Positions 47,393 to 61,063 of a DNA stretch of 64,000 bases are shown one piece after another. The stretch's first letter is position 1. Every line of letters begins with the position of its first letter. This DNA is from Strigamia acuminata (lineage: Eukaryota > Arthropoda > Chilopoda > Geophilomorpha > Linotaeniidae), in the NCBI GenBank assembly GCA_949358305.1, contig OX442314.1:18221060-18285059 (forward strand), written 5' to 3'. The position numbers were made by a program, and so were the translations under genes. The notes below the pieces were generated by a model. That model made no database searches. It was not told where the DNA came from and saw nothing but the letters and a program-made list of their open reading frames with translations.

Positions 47393-48603
47393 ACTTTTAA
47401 TAGCTAGTAAAAAGTATTCAACACCCTAGAAAAATTATTACCAAAAATCGATGAGCATCGTGTATATAAATAAATAAACTTAATTAATTAATTTTAAAGT
47501 GATGTCCTTTAAGGAGATGGAATCAAGTATTAATATTATATTTCAATGAACTTTATCAACCAATGAAGGAAAACGAATAACTTAACCGATATTAATTTGA
47601 TTGACAGCATTTCTTGCCTTAGTCCGGTGAAAAGTGAACTGCTTCGTGGGATACAACAATTTCTGCCATATTGCAATTTCATCACAGAAAGTTAGTTTAA
47701 AAATACCATATATTTCAATTTTAAATAAGTTGAATCGTAAACTTTATTGCTTGTATAGAAACCTTTATGGGTGCTGAGGTTTGCAATGTACAATTTCCTT
47801 TCGTTTGCACGCATGGCTCAATTCACATGACTTGAGCTTTTTGTATTTTTTCTTTTATTTATTTAATAAGGGTCTACTTCCGTTTTATCTATTGAAATTA
47901 TAACAATTGTTAGGCGGATTAGGTTTTTTTTTATTGCTTTTTATCCAAAATTCCAAATTTTGCAAAGTAATTTATTAAGATTGTAATCGACAACGCTGAA
48001 AAAATTAATTTAAAGTATTCCTGACCGTCAAGTAAATGATTTTCAGACTTATAGTAACTAAAGAAAAACACGAATTATATTTATTTTTATATCTGAATTT
48101 TTTTTTATTTGAAAAATTTTGTCGTCACATTTTGTCGTCACATTTTTAGTGGCCATTGTGATTTATTTTGCAATTTTTGATGACAATAAATAGAGAAGTT
48201 ATTTGTATTTGTGGAAATTTTGTTATTTCACATGTAATTATAGTACCTGTGGAGAATGTGGGTCATTTACTTGTTGCCAGAGCAGTGTTAATTGAACAAA
48301 ATAGAATTGCGTTTGCCTGATGTTTTGATTTCCAAACTTGATCGCATGTTGATCTACGATTACCACATGGTAACCAGAGGACAAAATGTATTATCATTTT
48401 TAAAAAAAAAAACAAATAAATAAATTGAAAAGTTAAACTCATTAAAATCTAAAAAGTGATGCATACATAAAAGTAAATAAAATGGAAATAAAAATTCCAA
48501 TCACGAACCGTGATGAAATGTTTTTAAAAAAATAAATTTTATTCTTTTTAGTTTTATTTACAATGCAAACTATCAGAGCTCATATATTAAGTACTTTAAA
48601 TTG
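47393..48603. other. Intergenic region between G and H
   Basis: 1.2 kb, very AT-rich with homopolymer and TTTATTT-type runs. No gene or repeat recognised. Confidence 0.5.
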
Positions 48604-51600
48604 TCACCAAAGACTGCAGCTAGAATGTCCTCTATTCATTGGTCCAAAATTGCATTGAAAGGTTTCAGTAAAGGCACGGTAATTTGACAATGGACCTTGA
48701 ACTCTAAAATAAAAAAAAATATTTAAAAAAAAATCAAATTCACAATCGTAAAGTGACAATTGCACCTATATCTTCCAGGACTATGAGGATCCTCACCAAA
48801 GTATGTGAACCATTGTTTTGGTGTAATGTTTTCACACCAGGTCTGCAAAAGTTAATTACTATTTAAAAAAAACAAAAAATACAACAAAAAAACTGATGTA
48901 TTCTATTACGTAAGCGTAACTGATGAAAAATAGTTGTTCCGGTTTGAATTCACTCAGCCCTACTAATGGTTTTTCTTCATTGTGTGTTTTTACCCATCGT
49001 TTATAAGCCTAAAATTGATCTTTATAATTATAAGGAATTGATGTTTACACTAAAAGTTTAGTTTACACTGAAAGCGCATTGAATTCCTGTATTATCGGGA
49101 ACATTTTCTCCTAATGTCAAACCGCCATCTATCTGCAAAGATTATCTTCTATTTTAGTGCCACGTCATTTAAATACTTGATTATATTTACGCAAGTGTCA
49201 TTAATCCCTGCTTCAGTTGGGGAATCATTGAAACAATAATCATCGTATTGGTTTTTGAAACATTGGCTTCGCTTCGTATACACTTCAAGGCTTAATTTGG
49301 TCCACCATTCATGTAAAGCACCTCTTTCATCCATCTGACTGCCTAAAGATATAAATTGAAAATCATAAGTGTAAGTTTTTGTAGGTTTTTAGACCTTCAT
49401 CATCAAATGCATGTCCGATTTCGTGACCAATGATTGAGCCCAGGCTTCCATAGTTCATTGCTCTGTGAGAAAATTACTGTTTAGGACAAATTTGTTTGTG
49501 ATATAGTTAGCAATCTGCTTACTGGGATCTGTTGGCACTATAAAAAGGAGGCTGTAAAATTCCACCGGGAATATCTAAAAATAAAGGTAAACGTGTTTGG
49601 TTTGAAGTTTATTAAAGTAAAGCTGGTGAACTTGCATATTGTATTCGATGCGATGACATAAAAGGCGTTTGCAGTGAGCACTCCAATACCATCGGGCCAT
49701 TCATTTCTTTCTACCGGTTTTGGCATTTCACGAATGACTCTCTGTACATTTATTCTCATTGCTGAAACCATGTTGAGGAAATGAGTAGTTGTGACATTAT
49801 ATTCTTCGTAATATGCATTTAGTTGCGCGTCATTAATAACCCATTCAGGATATCCAACCTGTTGTAACATTGCATTCAACTGAAATGTAAGTGGAAATCG
49901 AGTCCATGAAATGCAATAAAGTAAATTTTATCAGAAATAACTATGCACACACTTATAAAGCCTCATTGACCTGATGTAAAACGTGTCATACCTTTTTAAG
50001 TGCATTATCTTTAGTTTTAACATCGAGCCATTCACTGTTTGCAATCGTTTCTCTGTATGTTTGGTAAAGGTTTCTGGTAAGTTCTTGAGCCTAGAAGGTT
50101 TTTTTTTTAGAAGTAAACCTTTATACGAAATTAAAAAAGTACTCACATATTCAATGGTTTCATTCGGCAAAACATTGTCCGCGTATATCCGCCACATTGC
50201 AAATGTCAGACTGTCGGAGATGTCTTGCAGACAAGTTTGCCACCTAAACGCGGTAAGTTATTGAGAAAATTGCAAAGCAAATTGTCCACAAGTCAAATTC
50301 ACGATTAAAAAGCTAAAGCTTTCATTCCTCACTAGTAATGCTTTCAGTTCGAATTGGTATTGCATTTAATTGGAGCGTATTTTGGACGAAACTTATTGTT
50401 ATCAATAGGAATTTTGAATCAAAACGTTTTCCCCTGCCACCAGTCACTAACTTTTCCAATTTTTTTCTTACTGAAAGTCACGAAAGTGGTAAAACCGTGA
50501 AATGACTTGTGTATGACTGAGCATTTATGTGGTTCATTACCTGATAGTTGGTTTAAGCGATTCCTGACTGTATGCTTTGTCGGTTACATACGCAAACACA
50601 TCTGATATTACATTCCACAAAGCGAAATTAGTTGTAGTTCTTCTGCCGTATTTGGCTAAAATTAAAGGCATTTTTTTTATGTATTCCACTTCCATCACAT
50701 TAATGGCCACGTTTTCGTTAACCATATCTTTTCCAAATATAAATTGCAGAAAGGAAAGCCAGTTGAAGGTCTGAAACAAAGGGACTGCATGAGTGAAGGC
50801 CGGCTAAGTCGTAAAATTTATTGCTGAATGAAACGTTTTCTAAACATTCAGTATGATGCAACTGAAGCAGGTTTGAAGAAAAAAATAATTACAGCTTTGC
50901 TTAGCGATCTGATAAGTATTTACCAATGCTAGGAATTATTTTGGAGGATTTACTTGTACTTACATGGTTTGTTTTTTCGTGTAGTTGTTTTATCGTCATT
51001 TTGTTGTATAGTCGACTCTGGTTTTTTCTACTTTCTGCTGGGGAGAGGATCTAGAACAAGGTAAATTATGATGATACTAAAATAAATGTTTACGATTTCA
51101 TTTTCCTTGAGTTTCCCGTTTTACATTTTTAAGTTCGTCGGTCAGTTTGAGCATTTCGAGAATTTCTTCAGTTATTTGTTCAGTGTGATTGTTATTGCCT
51201 AATACTCGAGCTGTGACTTCAATAAGTTCCACGCGAGTTTCTCTTTCTTTATCTTTATCCTCTCTCTTCTTTCTTGTTACGTCGAAGTTATCAGAATCGT
51301 CATTAGGTTGATCCACCTATTTATTTTTAAAAAAAAAAATAAAAATGATAAACTATACTTATTTTTTTTCTTCAATTTTTCCAAATAAGTTATTACTGTA
51401 ATTATTTTGACGTCTGGATTAGTTGGGTCAGGTGCAACCAAAAGTTTAAACACTTTTCCAGGATAACCAATAGTTTCAAGCTTAGCAAGGAGGTCTTCGA
51501 TGAACGTGTTTGGTTGTGGAGCCCACCCAACACCAACTGCTATGGGCCAACCGCCCAAATCTTGCACGAAAGTTTTTAAAGGACTAATCCCTAATTGCTC

Positions 51601-52494
51601 TAATCTAGCTGAAAAATTTTTTGAACATTAAATCGAGTTTAAAATAACTAAATTGTACCACTGTTAGAAGCAACTTACTGGTGTTTAAACATATTTCATA
51701 TGCCAATCGAGCCTTTTTAACTGCTGATGGATCATTTGGTGACGTTGGAAGCTCCATGAGCTCTGCAAATTTTTTTTTTTTAATTTTAATTTAGAATTGA
51801 GAGGAAGTGAATAATTTGTTTACCTCTAACTTGGAGTTTAAGAAGCTTTTTCCTTTCTACGAAGTGGTCATAGAGTTCAGGGGTTCTACGTATATATTGT
51901 GCACAAACATAAGAGTAAAAATCTCTGCAGGGATCCTTCGTTTCATCCATGGAACTGATTAATGATGCGGCTAATTTCATTTAATACGAATTAATCGAAA
52001 TTACTTTTTTGTGTTGTTATACAGGTAATTTACGCAATTAATTTGTTTTTAAACTGATCATTACAAGAAATTTCCATAGTTCTACAGGTTATATAATATA
52101 TGATGTCACGCAACTTTGCAATGCAAAATGACTCGGCAACCAATTTGCATGACGGGACGTACACAATTTAAATGACATTTTTTAAATGTGTCATAATATA
52201 AATATATATTTTTTTAAATATAATTTTTCAAATTAATAAACGTAAATCAATGTTTGTGTAATTTGTAACCTGCAACTGTGCACTCTTTGCTAACACAGAC
52301 ATTTGATTCTTTGGCTTTGGAAGTAGCTGAAAATAAAATCGGGGTGAATACATTTTTCCCTACTGTTTAAAATTAGAAACTTACTTTGCAAAACAACGGC
52401 TATTAAGAGAGCACAACTTAAAATTGAGAGGACGACGATTATTGCAATGAGAATGCGTTTGGTAAGTTTCCTTTCCTTCTTCATAGTTTTACTT
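48604..52494 (-). CDS. M13 peptidase gene H (ECE/neprilysin-like), sister of gene G
   Basis: Start at ATG 52494 ([20 protein letters not shown], basic tail then anchor). An upstream reading without ATG continues in frame, so a further 5' exon is possible. Stalk exon near 52260-52330; [19 protein letters not shown] (51830-51960); [18 protein letters not shown] (51410-51610); linker [17 protein letters not shown] (51100-51316); [14 protein letters not shown] (near 50740); [14 protein letters not shown] (49635-49700); [12 protein letters not shown] (49395-49460); [17 protein letters not shown] (49190-49340); [10 protein letters not shown] (49080-49135, Pro in place of Ala); C-terminus HSSCSLW (48604). 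Catalytic motifs are intact. Same exon plan as G, so a tandem duplicate. Confidence 0.9.
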
Positions 52495-52982
52495 TTCTGG
52501 CTTGAGTTACTAAACCTCAACTGACTGTGACTTACCTGTAAAGCCTATATTAAAGAGAATGACGGAATCTCGTGCCCTAGTGGGGAGGAAAGTCAAATGG
52601 GTCATGAGAGACGAACAATTTCCGCCACATTGCATCATAGAGACTTGGTTTGTAAATAGTATACAGTGGAATTTTAATTACGACGATTAGTCTTGCGTAT
52701 AAATTGAAATTGAAAAAAAATTGAGGGAAGTGTTTATTTATTTGTATAAGCATGGTATATATTTTTTATATGTATCTTCTTTATTGATATACAATCTTTT
52801 AGGTAGTGAAGTTTAGTATTTTCAGTTTCCCTTTCGTTATTCTACACACGGATCAATGCACATGAGTGAGTTTTGTTTTTTGTTTTCTTATTTTCTTATT
52901 TTCCTTTATTTGTATAATTAGGGTCTGCTTCCGCTTTATCCATTGAAGTTGTTACAATTGTGTAATTGAGATGCGTTAGTAA
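52495..52982. other. Intergenic region between H and I
   Basis: About 490 bp, AT-rich; nothing recognisable beyond expected promoter and 3' sequence. Confidence 0.5.
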
Positions 52983-55900
52983 TCACCAAAGGGTGCAGCG
53001 TTGATCCGCGCGATTCATTGGTCCAGCCGGACAATTAAAAAGTTGAGCGAAATCAACGGAGTTGGAAAGTGGGCCTTGAACTCTATTTGTGTGAGTTTTG
53101 TTTACGAAAAATAAATTTTTAGTCGATTATATTTGTGGAAAGTTCTTTTGGATTACCTGTATTTTGAAGGACTGTGAGGATCCTGTAAACGAGAGTAGCC
53201 ATAGGGTATTGTCTGACACCACGTCTGTTTTAAAATATTTAAAAAAATCACATTAGATGAAGAAAAAAAATGATCTTACTTTAAAAACGCATTTAGAGAT
53301 TAGTTTGAAAAATACAAATAAATTGAAAGGAATTAAACTTTACCAGTGCATGACTGATGAAAAATAATTGGTCGGGTGTGAATTCTTCCAATCCAGGCAG
53401 TCTTCCTTCTTTTGCATGATCTTTAACCCATTGTTGGTAAGCCTAAATATTTCCGCAATTAACCCAATTAAAAACAATACAAAGAAGTTAATGGAAGTAT
53501 TAAAGGAGAATAACAAAAGTTTTTTTTTTTTAAGTTATAGCTTTTATATAATCCATCAATTTAATGCATAAAAATCGTAAATGGATAAACAAAATTTTTT
53601 ATTACTTTTTAGCATCTAATTTTAGCCCGAAATAAAAGTTGTGACGAATATTAGGCTTTACTGCATTGCTTGTTTAAGCCAAACATTGCGCAGTGAAGTC
53701 TACTTTTCTAAATATTACATCAACTCGAGACTTTTTTATGAGTTTAAAATATCACTAAACCTCGTTTTTAAACCTTTGCTATTTGAAATTCAAACTCAAA
53801 ATTAAACATACTTTATACGAGCATTGCAATCCTATATTATCAGCCATATTTTCCCCAACTGTAAACTTTCCATCTATCTAAAAAGTGAAATTTAAATTTA
53901 AATTTAAATTGTTTTCATCGATTGTCGATTTGAAACGTTAACGTACGCAAGATAAATTGTTTTTCTGCTTGATATCTCGAACACAATATTCATTGTATTG
54001 TGTGACAAAGCACTCTGTTCGATTGGCATACATTTCTTGACTCGAGTCGCTCCACCATCGTCTAAGCACCCCGTTTTCATCAAATTGGCTGCCTGAAGGA
54101 CATAAAACAATGAAAGTATAAAATTCACGTTTTCTCTTTGTTCATTTATTCACCATCACTATCGAATCCGTGGCCCATTTCGTGGCCAACAATCACACCG
54201 ATGCTTCCATAATTTAATGCCCTATGAGTTTGTAAAAGTGCAGTTTCTTATTAAATATTATTAGACGTCAGACTAAGTTAAAACTCACTGAATTCTATCG
54301 ACGCCGTAGAATGGTGGTCGTAAAATTCCTGCTGGGAAAACTGAAATGGTTTTAATTATTAATTATTAAAGTCAATGTGAAATTTATTATAGTGGTAAAT
54401 GCTTACATATCGAGTTTGTTAGGTGAGAGTAAAATGCATTCACAAAACTTGTTTCATCAACCCACCTGGAAAAAAATATTCACTTTTATATTACAGCTAA
54501 AAACAGTTGGTTACAATTTTTATTTTACAATTCTTTATCTACTGGTTGGCGGAGGTAGTTAAGTACTCTGTATGTAGTGTTCATGCGATTAACAACTACA
54601 TTGATAAAATGGTTGTCCATGATTTCTAGCTAGAAAAAAAACATCATTTAATATTGATTTAAAAGAGAAGTAGATAAACCGAATTTTAAATAAAATAAAA
54701 CTTACATTTTTGTAATAGTTATTGAGTTTCGAATTGTTTAAAATCCAATCTGGATAACCGACAAATTCTTTCATAGCATTAATCTGAAATCATTTGAGAT
54801 GTCAACACAAAACTGGCCCAAGATAATACATCAACTGCATTGGGACTTACCTTTTTTATAGCTGTTCGTTTAGTGGCTATATCTAACCATTGGCTATGCA
54901 TTATTGTTCGTTTGTAGGCTTTGCGTAAATTATCCACGAATTCTTTGGCCTTAATTTTAATATTCGGTTAAAACTGGAACTTTATTTTTTAATTATAAAT
55001 ATTATTGATTAATTTTTTACCGACTTTAAAGATGAAGGATCGGCGTAATTATCTACGAAGACTCTCCATACAGCATATGGTAACATGTCTTCAATTGCAG
55101 ATAAACATAGTTTCCATCTTAGTTTGTTTAAATCAATTTCCAGCTGAGTTTTCATTGGTTTTGAATTTAAGTACAGCTCCGGTGTAATAAACTGAACTAA
55201 CATCTCTACTGCATTCCACACAGCAAAGTTAGTGATAGTCCTACAAATATTCAAATACACATATCATTTAAAGCAAAAGTAAGATAAATTATCATTTATT
55301 TATTCATTACCTTCGATTGTATTTAGCGATGACTTTGGGCCATTTTCGCATGAATTCCACTTCACATACAATTATTTCTTCATCTTCACTAATTTCAGTA
55401 ACTCCGGCAAAGATGGTTTGGAGAAATGTATGGAAATCAAATAGCTAGCGAAATAATTATGATAATTCTAGAAATTAATTAGATGCAAATGGCAATTTGT
55501 CTCACATTGCCCGTTAAAGTGTGGAGTTGTCGTATTGTCATCTTATTGTACATCCGCGTATGATTTCTTCTCTGTTCTTGAGGTGTAAAAATCTAGGGGA
55601 AGGAAAAATTAAATGAAAAAGTTAAACCACATCTCATAAAATTGCATCATGAGTAATTACTCTGTTGAGATCTCTTTTTAACCGCTTAATATCATTAAAA
55701 TCCTTAATAATTGAGAATTTATTTTGATTTCCCAGCGATTCCACAATGGCTAATATAACCGATTGTAAAGGGTCGTATGTATTACTTGAAAGCCATTGTT
55801 TGCGCAAACCCAATTTACTTTCTTTCAGTTGTTTGTAATTATCATCCGGCTGGTCGAACTAAAGATATGATCGATTTGATTTTATTTATCACTTTTACCT

Positions 55901-56906
55901 GAATCATTCTATACTCTCACCTGTATTTTATAAACAGTATTATTAATTGGATCGGGCGATATGTTAACAGCGATTACATAGGAGGGGAATCCCATTCTCT
56001 CCATTTTAGCCAATAAATCTTCCAGTTTGGAGCCATTGACTGGTAACCAGTTTGGACCTACAGCTAATGGCCATCCTCCAAGAAGTTCTAAAAATTTGGC
56101 CAATGGTGTTATTCCTAATTGAGTTGTGTGGCCTTTAGTAAAAGTAAAATTTTAAAATTTATTAAATACCTTAATTTAAAAATTATAGCTCTATGTATTT
56201 ATACTTGTATTCATGCAAACTTGATATGCTTTTCTCAATTTACGAACTGCATCTGGATCAGTATCTGAGTTGTTCGTTTCCAAAAGTTCTGTAAAATCAA
56301 ACAATTTATTAATCTTCACTTTTTGATTTTTAGAAAAGTTTTAGAAAAACAAAAAATTAAAAACCTTTTAATTGCGTATCTAAAATACGTCTACTTTCTT
56401 CGAAAATATTCTGCTCTCTATCCGTCTGTTCATTAAGTTTGATGTAATCCCCACACACGAAAGAAAAGAAGTCTTGACATGGATCCTGTTTTGGATCCAT
56501 GTATCTTAAAATCGTTGCTGCTGCTAATGTACATTGTTTACTGTGACAAACTGTGTAATCTTCTTTAGATAAAAAAACTGCAAATATTTTTAAAATGTTA
56601 TATAAATCTGTTTCATGAATTTCATTTGTTTACTCATTAATAGCAGTGCAATAGCCAACACTGTTGAAGTTAATATAAAAAATGTTAATGATACAATCAA
56701 TGCACATCTGTTTCCTCTTCCATTAGATCTGAAGAGAATTTTATAGATATATGAATAAAGAAATTAAAGCAATAAGTAAAAATATATTCATACTTGGGGT
56801 TGTTTTCGATCTCTGGAGTGTTTGCAATCCTTTAAAACTTAGTCATTAATATGTGTAAAAGCATTTAAAATTATAGTTACATTTACCCATCAAATGTAGT
56901 TGTCAT
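52983..56906 (-). CDS. M13 peptidase gene I (ECE/neprilysin-like)
   Basis: Exon 1 MTTTFDG (56887-56906), exon 2 IANTPEIENN, anchor exon (56635-56730, CALIVSLTFFILTSTVLAIA), stalk YTVCHSKQCTLA (56530-56580), MDPKQDPCQDFFSFVCGDY (56370-56520), LGGWPLAVGPNWLPVN (55915-56125), linker exon 55660-55860 (no polybasic run), EQRRNHTRMYNKMTI (55505-55590), TITNFAVWNAVEML exon (55025-55245), ETSFVNAFYSHLTNS (54405-54470), GHEMGHGFDSDG (54150-54225), SQFDENGVLRRWWSD (53940-54095), VGENMADNIG (53815-53880), C-terminus DQRCTLW (52983). HEMGH and ExxAD are intact. It is the most divergent of the E-I group and has no close tandem partner here. Confidence 0.9.
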
Positions 56907-57411
56907 ACTTGACGAAAATTGAGCTATAAATTTGTTTGCAAGGTCCGAATCGCATTCTTCATGTTTTGATTACCTCCTCTGCACCTTCTGAAGTTGCTGT
57001 TTTTGTATTTTCTGTAGTTTGCAATAGAATAGAGTACGTTTCCCGGATGTTTCGTTATATATTTCTTTTATGTTATGAAGAGCGGAGCTAGTGTGCGTGA
57101 ATCATACCACAAGTAAAAAAAAAACGCATTAACTAATCTACATAACAAAAACCTTGTCTATTCTTCGTGCAACTAATGAAATGAACATTTCATGTTATCT
57201 CCAATTGTACAGATAAACAGCTGGTGAATTGATTCATTCATGATTTATTCCTTCGTCATTTGGATAAAATGTACACCGTAATACTCAATGCTTTTTTTGT
57301 TTTTTTAAATCAAAAGTGTTTTATTTTTTAATACAAAAAATATTGTGCGTTTACATCGATTTCTTTTCTTTTAGTTATTTATTGTGAGTCGAATATTTTT
57401 CGTTTGCAAAA
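56907..57411. other. Intergenic region between I and J
   Basis: About 500 bp, AT-rich; no gene or repeat recognised. Confidence 0.5.
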
Positions 57412-60400
57412 CTACCATAATGTGCATTTCTTGTTTGACGATGATGGGCAGTTGAAAGCAGCAGCAAATTCCTCTGAATTAATTAAAGTTCCCAAAACTC
57501 TGTATTGAACTGGACTGTGAGCATCTTTTAGAATTAAGTGCAAGAGTGTCTCCTTTCTCCAATTAGAACACCAGAGCTGAAAAGATATTGATAATCGATA
57601 AACTTATCAATCTGTTTGAAAAAAATCACTGATTCATCAACTGGAAATGTTTTAGGTATTAGGTGGGAGTGTTAAATCTAACTGAATAGAAAGTTAATAA
57701 AAGTTCATGTCTGATAATAATGTGATAATACTGTACTCGGTTTTCTAAAGGAAAACAGCGCGCAGTGTTGTTCAGGTAATTGACCGATTTTGAACTTTTT
57801 ATTGCTCGTTTAATATTACTCATTTGGGATTCTATTAATTTAATATCCGTATAGTTTATTCTGCAATTGTTAGGCCCACAGTAATGCGTAACTTTACCTG
57901 ACCAAAAGTGATAAAAAATAGTTGATCTGGTGAATACTGCTCCAAGCCGGGCAATCTATGTTGTGGTGGATTATCCTTTTCCCAGTTTTTATAAGCCTTT
58001 GAATTAAAATAAAACAAGATATAATTAATAGGTGTTTCAGTTATAAGTTTTAAGGCCAGTTTTCATTAGATGTTGTCGCTACTTTGTTTAAAATCGCATA
58101 AAATCTGCTTACTATGTACGCTGCTTTTAGTCCACCGTTGTCAGCAATATTTTCTCCTAGTGTGTTATTCCCATTAACACACACCCCGGATAATTCTGCA
58201 GGACAATAGTGTGTGTATTGCTCGACATAACATTGGCTAAGCTTCTGGAAATTTTCAATGGAATATGGCGTCCACCAGCTTTTAAGAGCGCCTGTCTTGT
58301 CGTATTTTCTACCTAAAATTTGTGTAGTACACGCAAATATGCATTTGAATTAATTAGCACAAATGGAAGTTTCATTACCTTCATCATCAAATCCATGTGT
58401 AATTTCGTGACCAATTACTGATCCAATTCCACCGAAATTCATAGCCATTAGTCTACCAGCTTTGTAAAAGGGAGATTGGAGAATTCCAGCAGGAAAGGCT
58501 TTTTTCGAGAGAAATAAAGAAATCAGGAGTATATAAATTACGTTCTAGTGAATGTGAATTGAATGCAAAATACTTATAGAATTTAGTTCCGGAACGTAAT
58601 AAGCATTAACTGCGTTTGGACTCATATACCATTTGGTCTTGTCCACCGGTTGATCTCTTAAAGATGCTAATTCTTCTTTAGCTACTGCTGCGGCCGAGCT
58701 TTTCAAGTTTCGAAAATAGTCTTGTGTTGTAATATCGACCTGTAGGAATTTTTTTAAAAGGTATACAATATTTACATTTCATTAAATTGTTAATTGTAAA
58801 CCTCTTTGTAATATTCATCCAACTTCTTATTATCAAGAATCCATTCAGGATAACCAATGTTATGAATAATGTTCTGAGCCTAAATACAAAAAGAATAATT
58901 TATTCAAATTTAGAAAAAGAAAAAAAAGCTTTTATAAACACGTTTTTGTTACTTTGTCTATGGCAGCTCGTCTAGTTTCTTCATCCATCCACTCAACAGT
59001 GTGCAAATTGTTTATGAATGCATCTTGTATTTCTCGAATCATTTCATTTGCTTGAGTCTTACTATCTGATGGGAAATTTTCTTTAACAAAAATTTCACCC
59101 AATGCTTTAGGTAATGCCTTGTCCACCTCATGCAAACAAACTTCCCATCTTTAAATTAAATTAGACACATTGAAATTTATTTTCTCAACATATATCAAAA
59201 ACAACCTTTCAGGAGGCTTCTGTACGCCAGTCATTGTCATTGAAAAGTTATACGCATACGACTGTGTTTGAGGGCTCATATGAATCAGTAGAGGAAACAT
59301 ATACCTCCACAGCTGATAGTTAGCCAGTGTCCGCCTATCAGTTTGGTTAATAAACTTTGTCAAGTTATACAGGTAAGGTTGGTCCATTAAATAGACAAAC
59401 TCAGTTTTTTCTATACTTGTTATATCCGCAAAGACCAAATTAGTAAATCGTAGCCAATCTACTTCCTACAAAGTTAAAAGGTTTATTTGAGACACTCACT
59501 TTCGGTTTTTGGTTTCTTACAGGTCCTGTGGCTTTCTGCAAATCTTCCAATGTCATACTAACGTGGAATTTTTGACCTCTTTTATCTTGTGGACTCATTA
59601 TTATCTATAAAAATATATAAAGATGCTATTTTATTGTGTAAAACAATTGGTGTGGTGTATTTGCTACTTTTGCTAGTTCTGTTTCCAATGCAATCATTTC
59701 ATCCACGTATTTGGAAATGTCAGTGTCGGAAGTTTTACCCAGAAATTTAGCAACGTTGGTAATTAAGGTTTTGTACGCTTTGATTTGACTACTGTAATTT
59801 ACTGGTTTGAGTAAATAGTCACGACCTAATCCAAGCGATGGTGTATCAAGCTACGATATATGATAAAATGATTATCCGAATATACATATTTCTTTTTTTT
59901 TTAAATACCCGGATAGTGTTAATCGAAGTGTCATTTTCGCTAAAGTAAACTTCGAGGGCGATTAACGACGATGTATCTCCCACAGGTGTTGAAGGTGTTT
60001 TCTTAAATTCTGCTTCGTTCTTGATCCAGTCGAAGCCATCTTCTGTCCAGTTGTCAGTTACGAGTGGCCAGTTACCCAGACTTATTAGAGTTGCTTTAAC
60101 TTGGTCCAAAGTCAAATTGAACATATTTTCTACAAAAGAAAAAATAATTTCACAATGCAAGTTATTGCGCAAAAGGAAATTAATATAAATACCTGGCTTA
60201 GTACATGAATTGTACATATTTTTGGCTTTTACAACTGTAGATGCATCATCTTTAGTGATTGGTGCAGTTAATAAATCTGTAAAGAAAAATATTTAAACAT
60301 AATTTGTTAGAGGTAATTCAAATTTAAATAGAAATACCTCTTAATAAGTAAGAAATTTCCTCATCCAAAACATCAAATGAACTAAACCTGCCCTTATCTT

Positions 60401-61063
60401 CGGGTAGTTTGTGTTTTGCTCTCCAGCCATCACACGAAAACGCGTAGAAGTCTTCACAAGGGTTGACAGAGGTATTCATGGTATCCAGGAGTATTTGGGC
60501 TAAATTATTTTGTTTTATTTTAATGTATTTTGTTTTATTTTGGCGTGCATTATACCTGCGCGCACACAGTCCTCTGATGTACATATTTGAGTTGATTTAT
60601 CACCTTTATCTGGTAAACAAAAATGAACAGGTGGTTAATAATTTTTATTGTGAATTATAAAGAGCGTTTTAAGGTTTTACCCTGGGCTTTGTCTTTGAAA
60701 AAAGATAATATCACCAAACATGTGGCAACAAGGAAGGCAACTAAGTTGTCAATTTTGGTATATTAAAACGTACTATTTATTGTCTCGTTCCATTATGCAA
60801 CACTTTTTTTAACACAACTTCACGTGACTACTATTGTTTCAAATGATGGAAACCAATGACTCACTTGTTTGTGTGTTGGAAGTCCTATCTGTAGCTAAAA
60901 TTGCAACAGCGATAATAAGAGCTAAGCATATGATTGCAAAAATGAACAAAGAAATCACGAGTTGTTTTTCTGTTCGATTTCTTCTTTCCCACCACGAATT
61001 CCATTCACTATTTGTAATAAACGAGGCTTTATATAAAATTTGTGACGGAATAAACTTAGGCAT
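57412..61063 (-). CDS. M13 peptidase gene J (neprilysin-like)
   Basis: Exon 1 (60865-61063) encodes a cytosolic tail of about 34 residues starting [12 protein letters not shown], then the anchor [20 protein letters not shown]. An optional 60-nt exon (60681-60740) fits in phase. Stalk exon [13 protein letters not shown] (about 60555-60610); [18 protein letters not shown] (60340-60500); [11 protein letters not shown] exon (59905-60130); [12 protein letters not shown] exon (59665-59855); [11 protein letters not shown] (59520-59605); lobe exons 58800-59470 including [27 protein letters not shown] (58575-58745); [12 protein letters not shown] (58380-58440); [13 protein letters not shown] (58130-58315); C-terminus NKKCTLW (57412). 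NAYY, HExxH and ExxxD are all present. HEITHGFD is shared with gene B and with classical neprilysins; this is the most canonical member. Confidence 0.9.
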
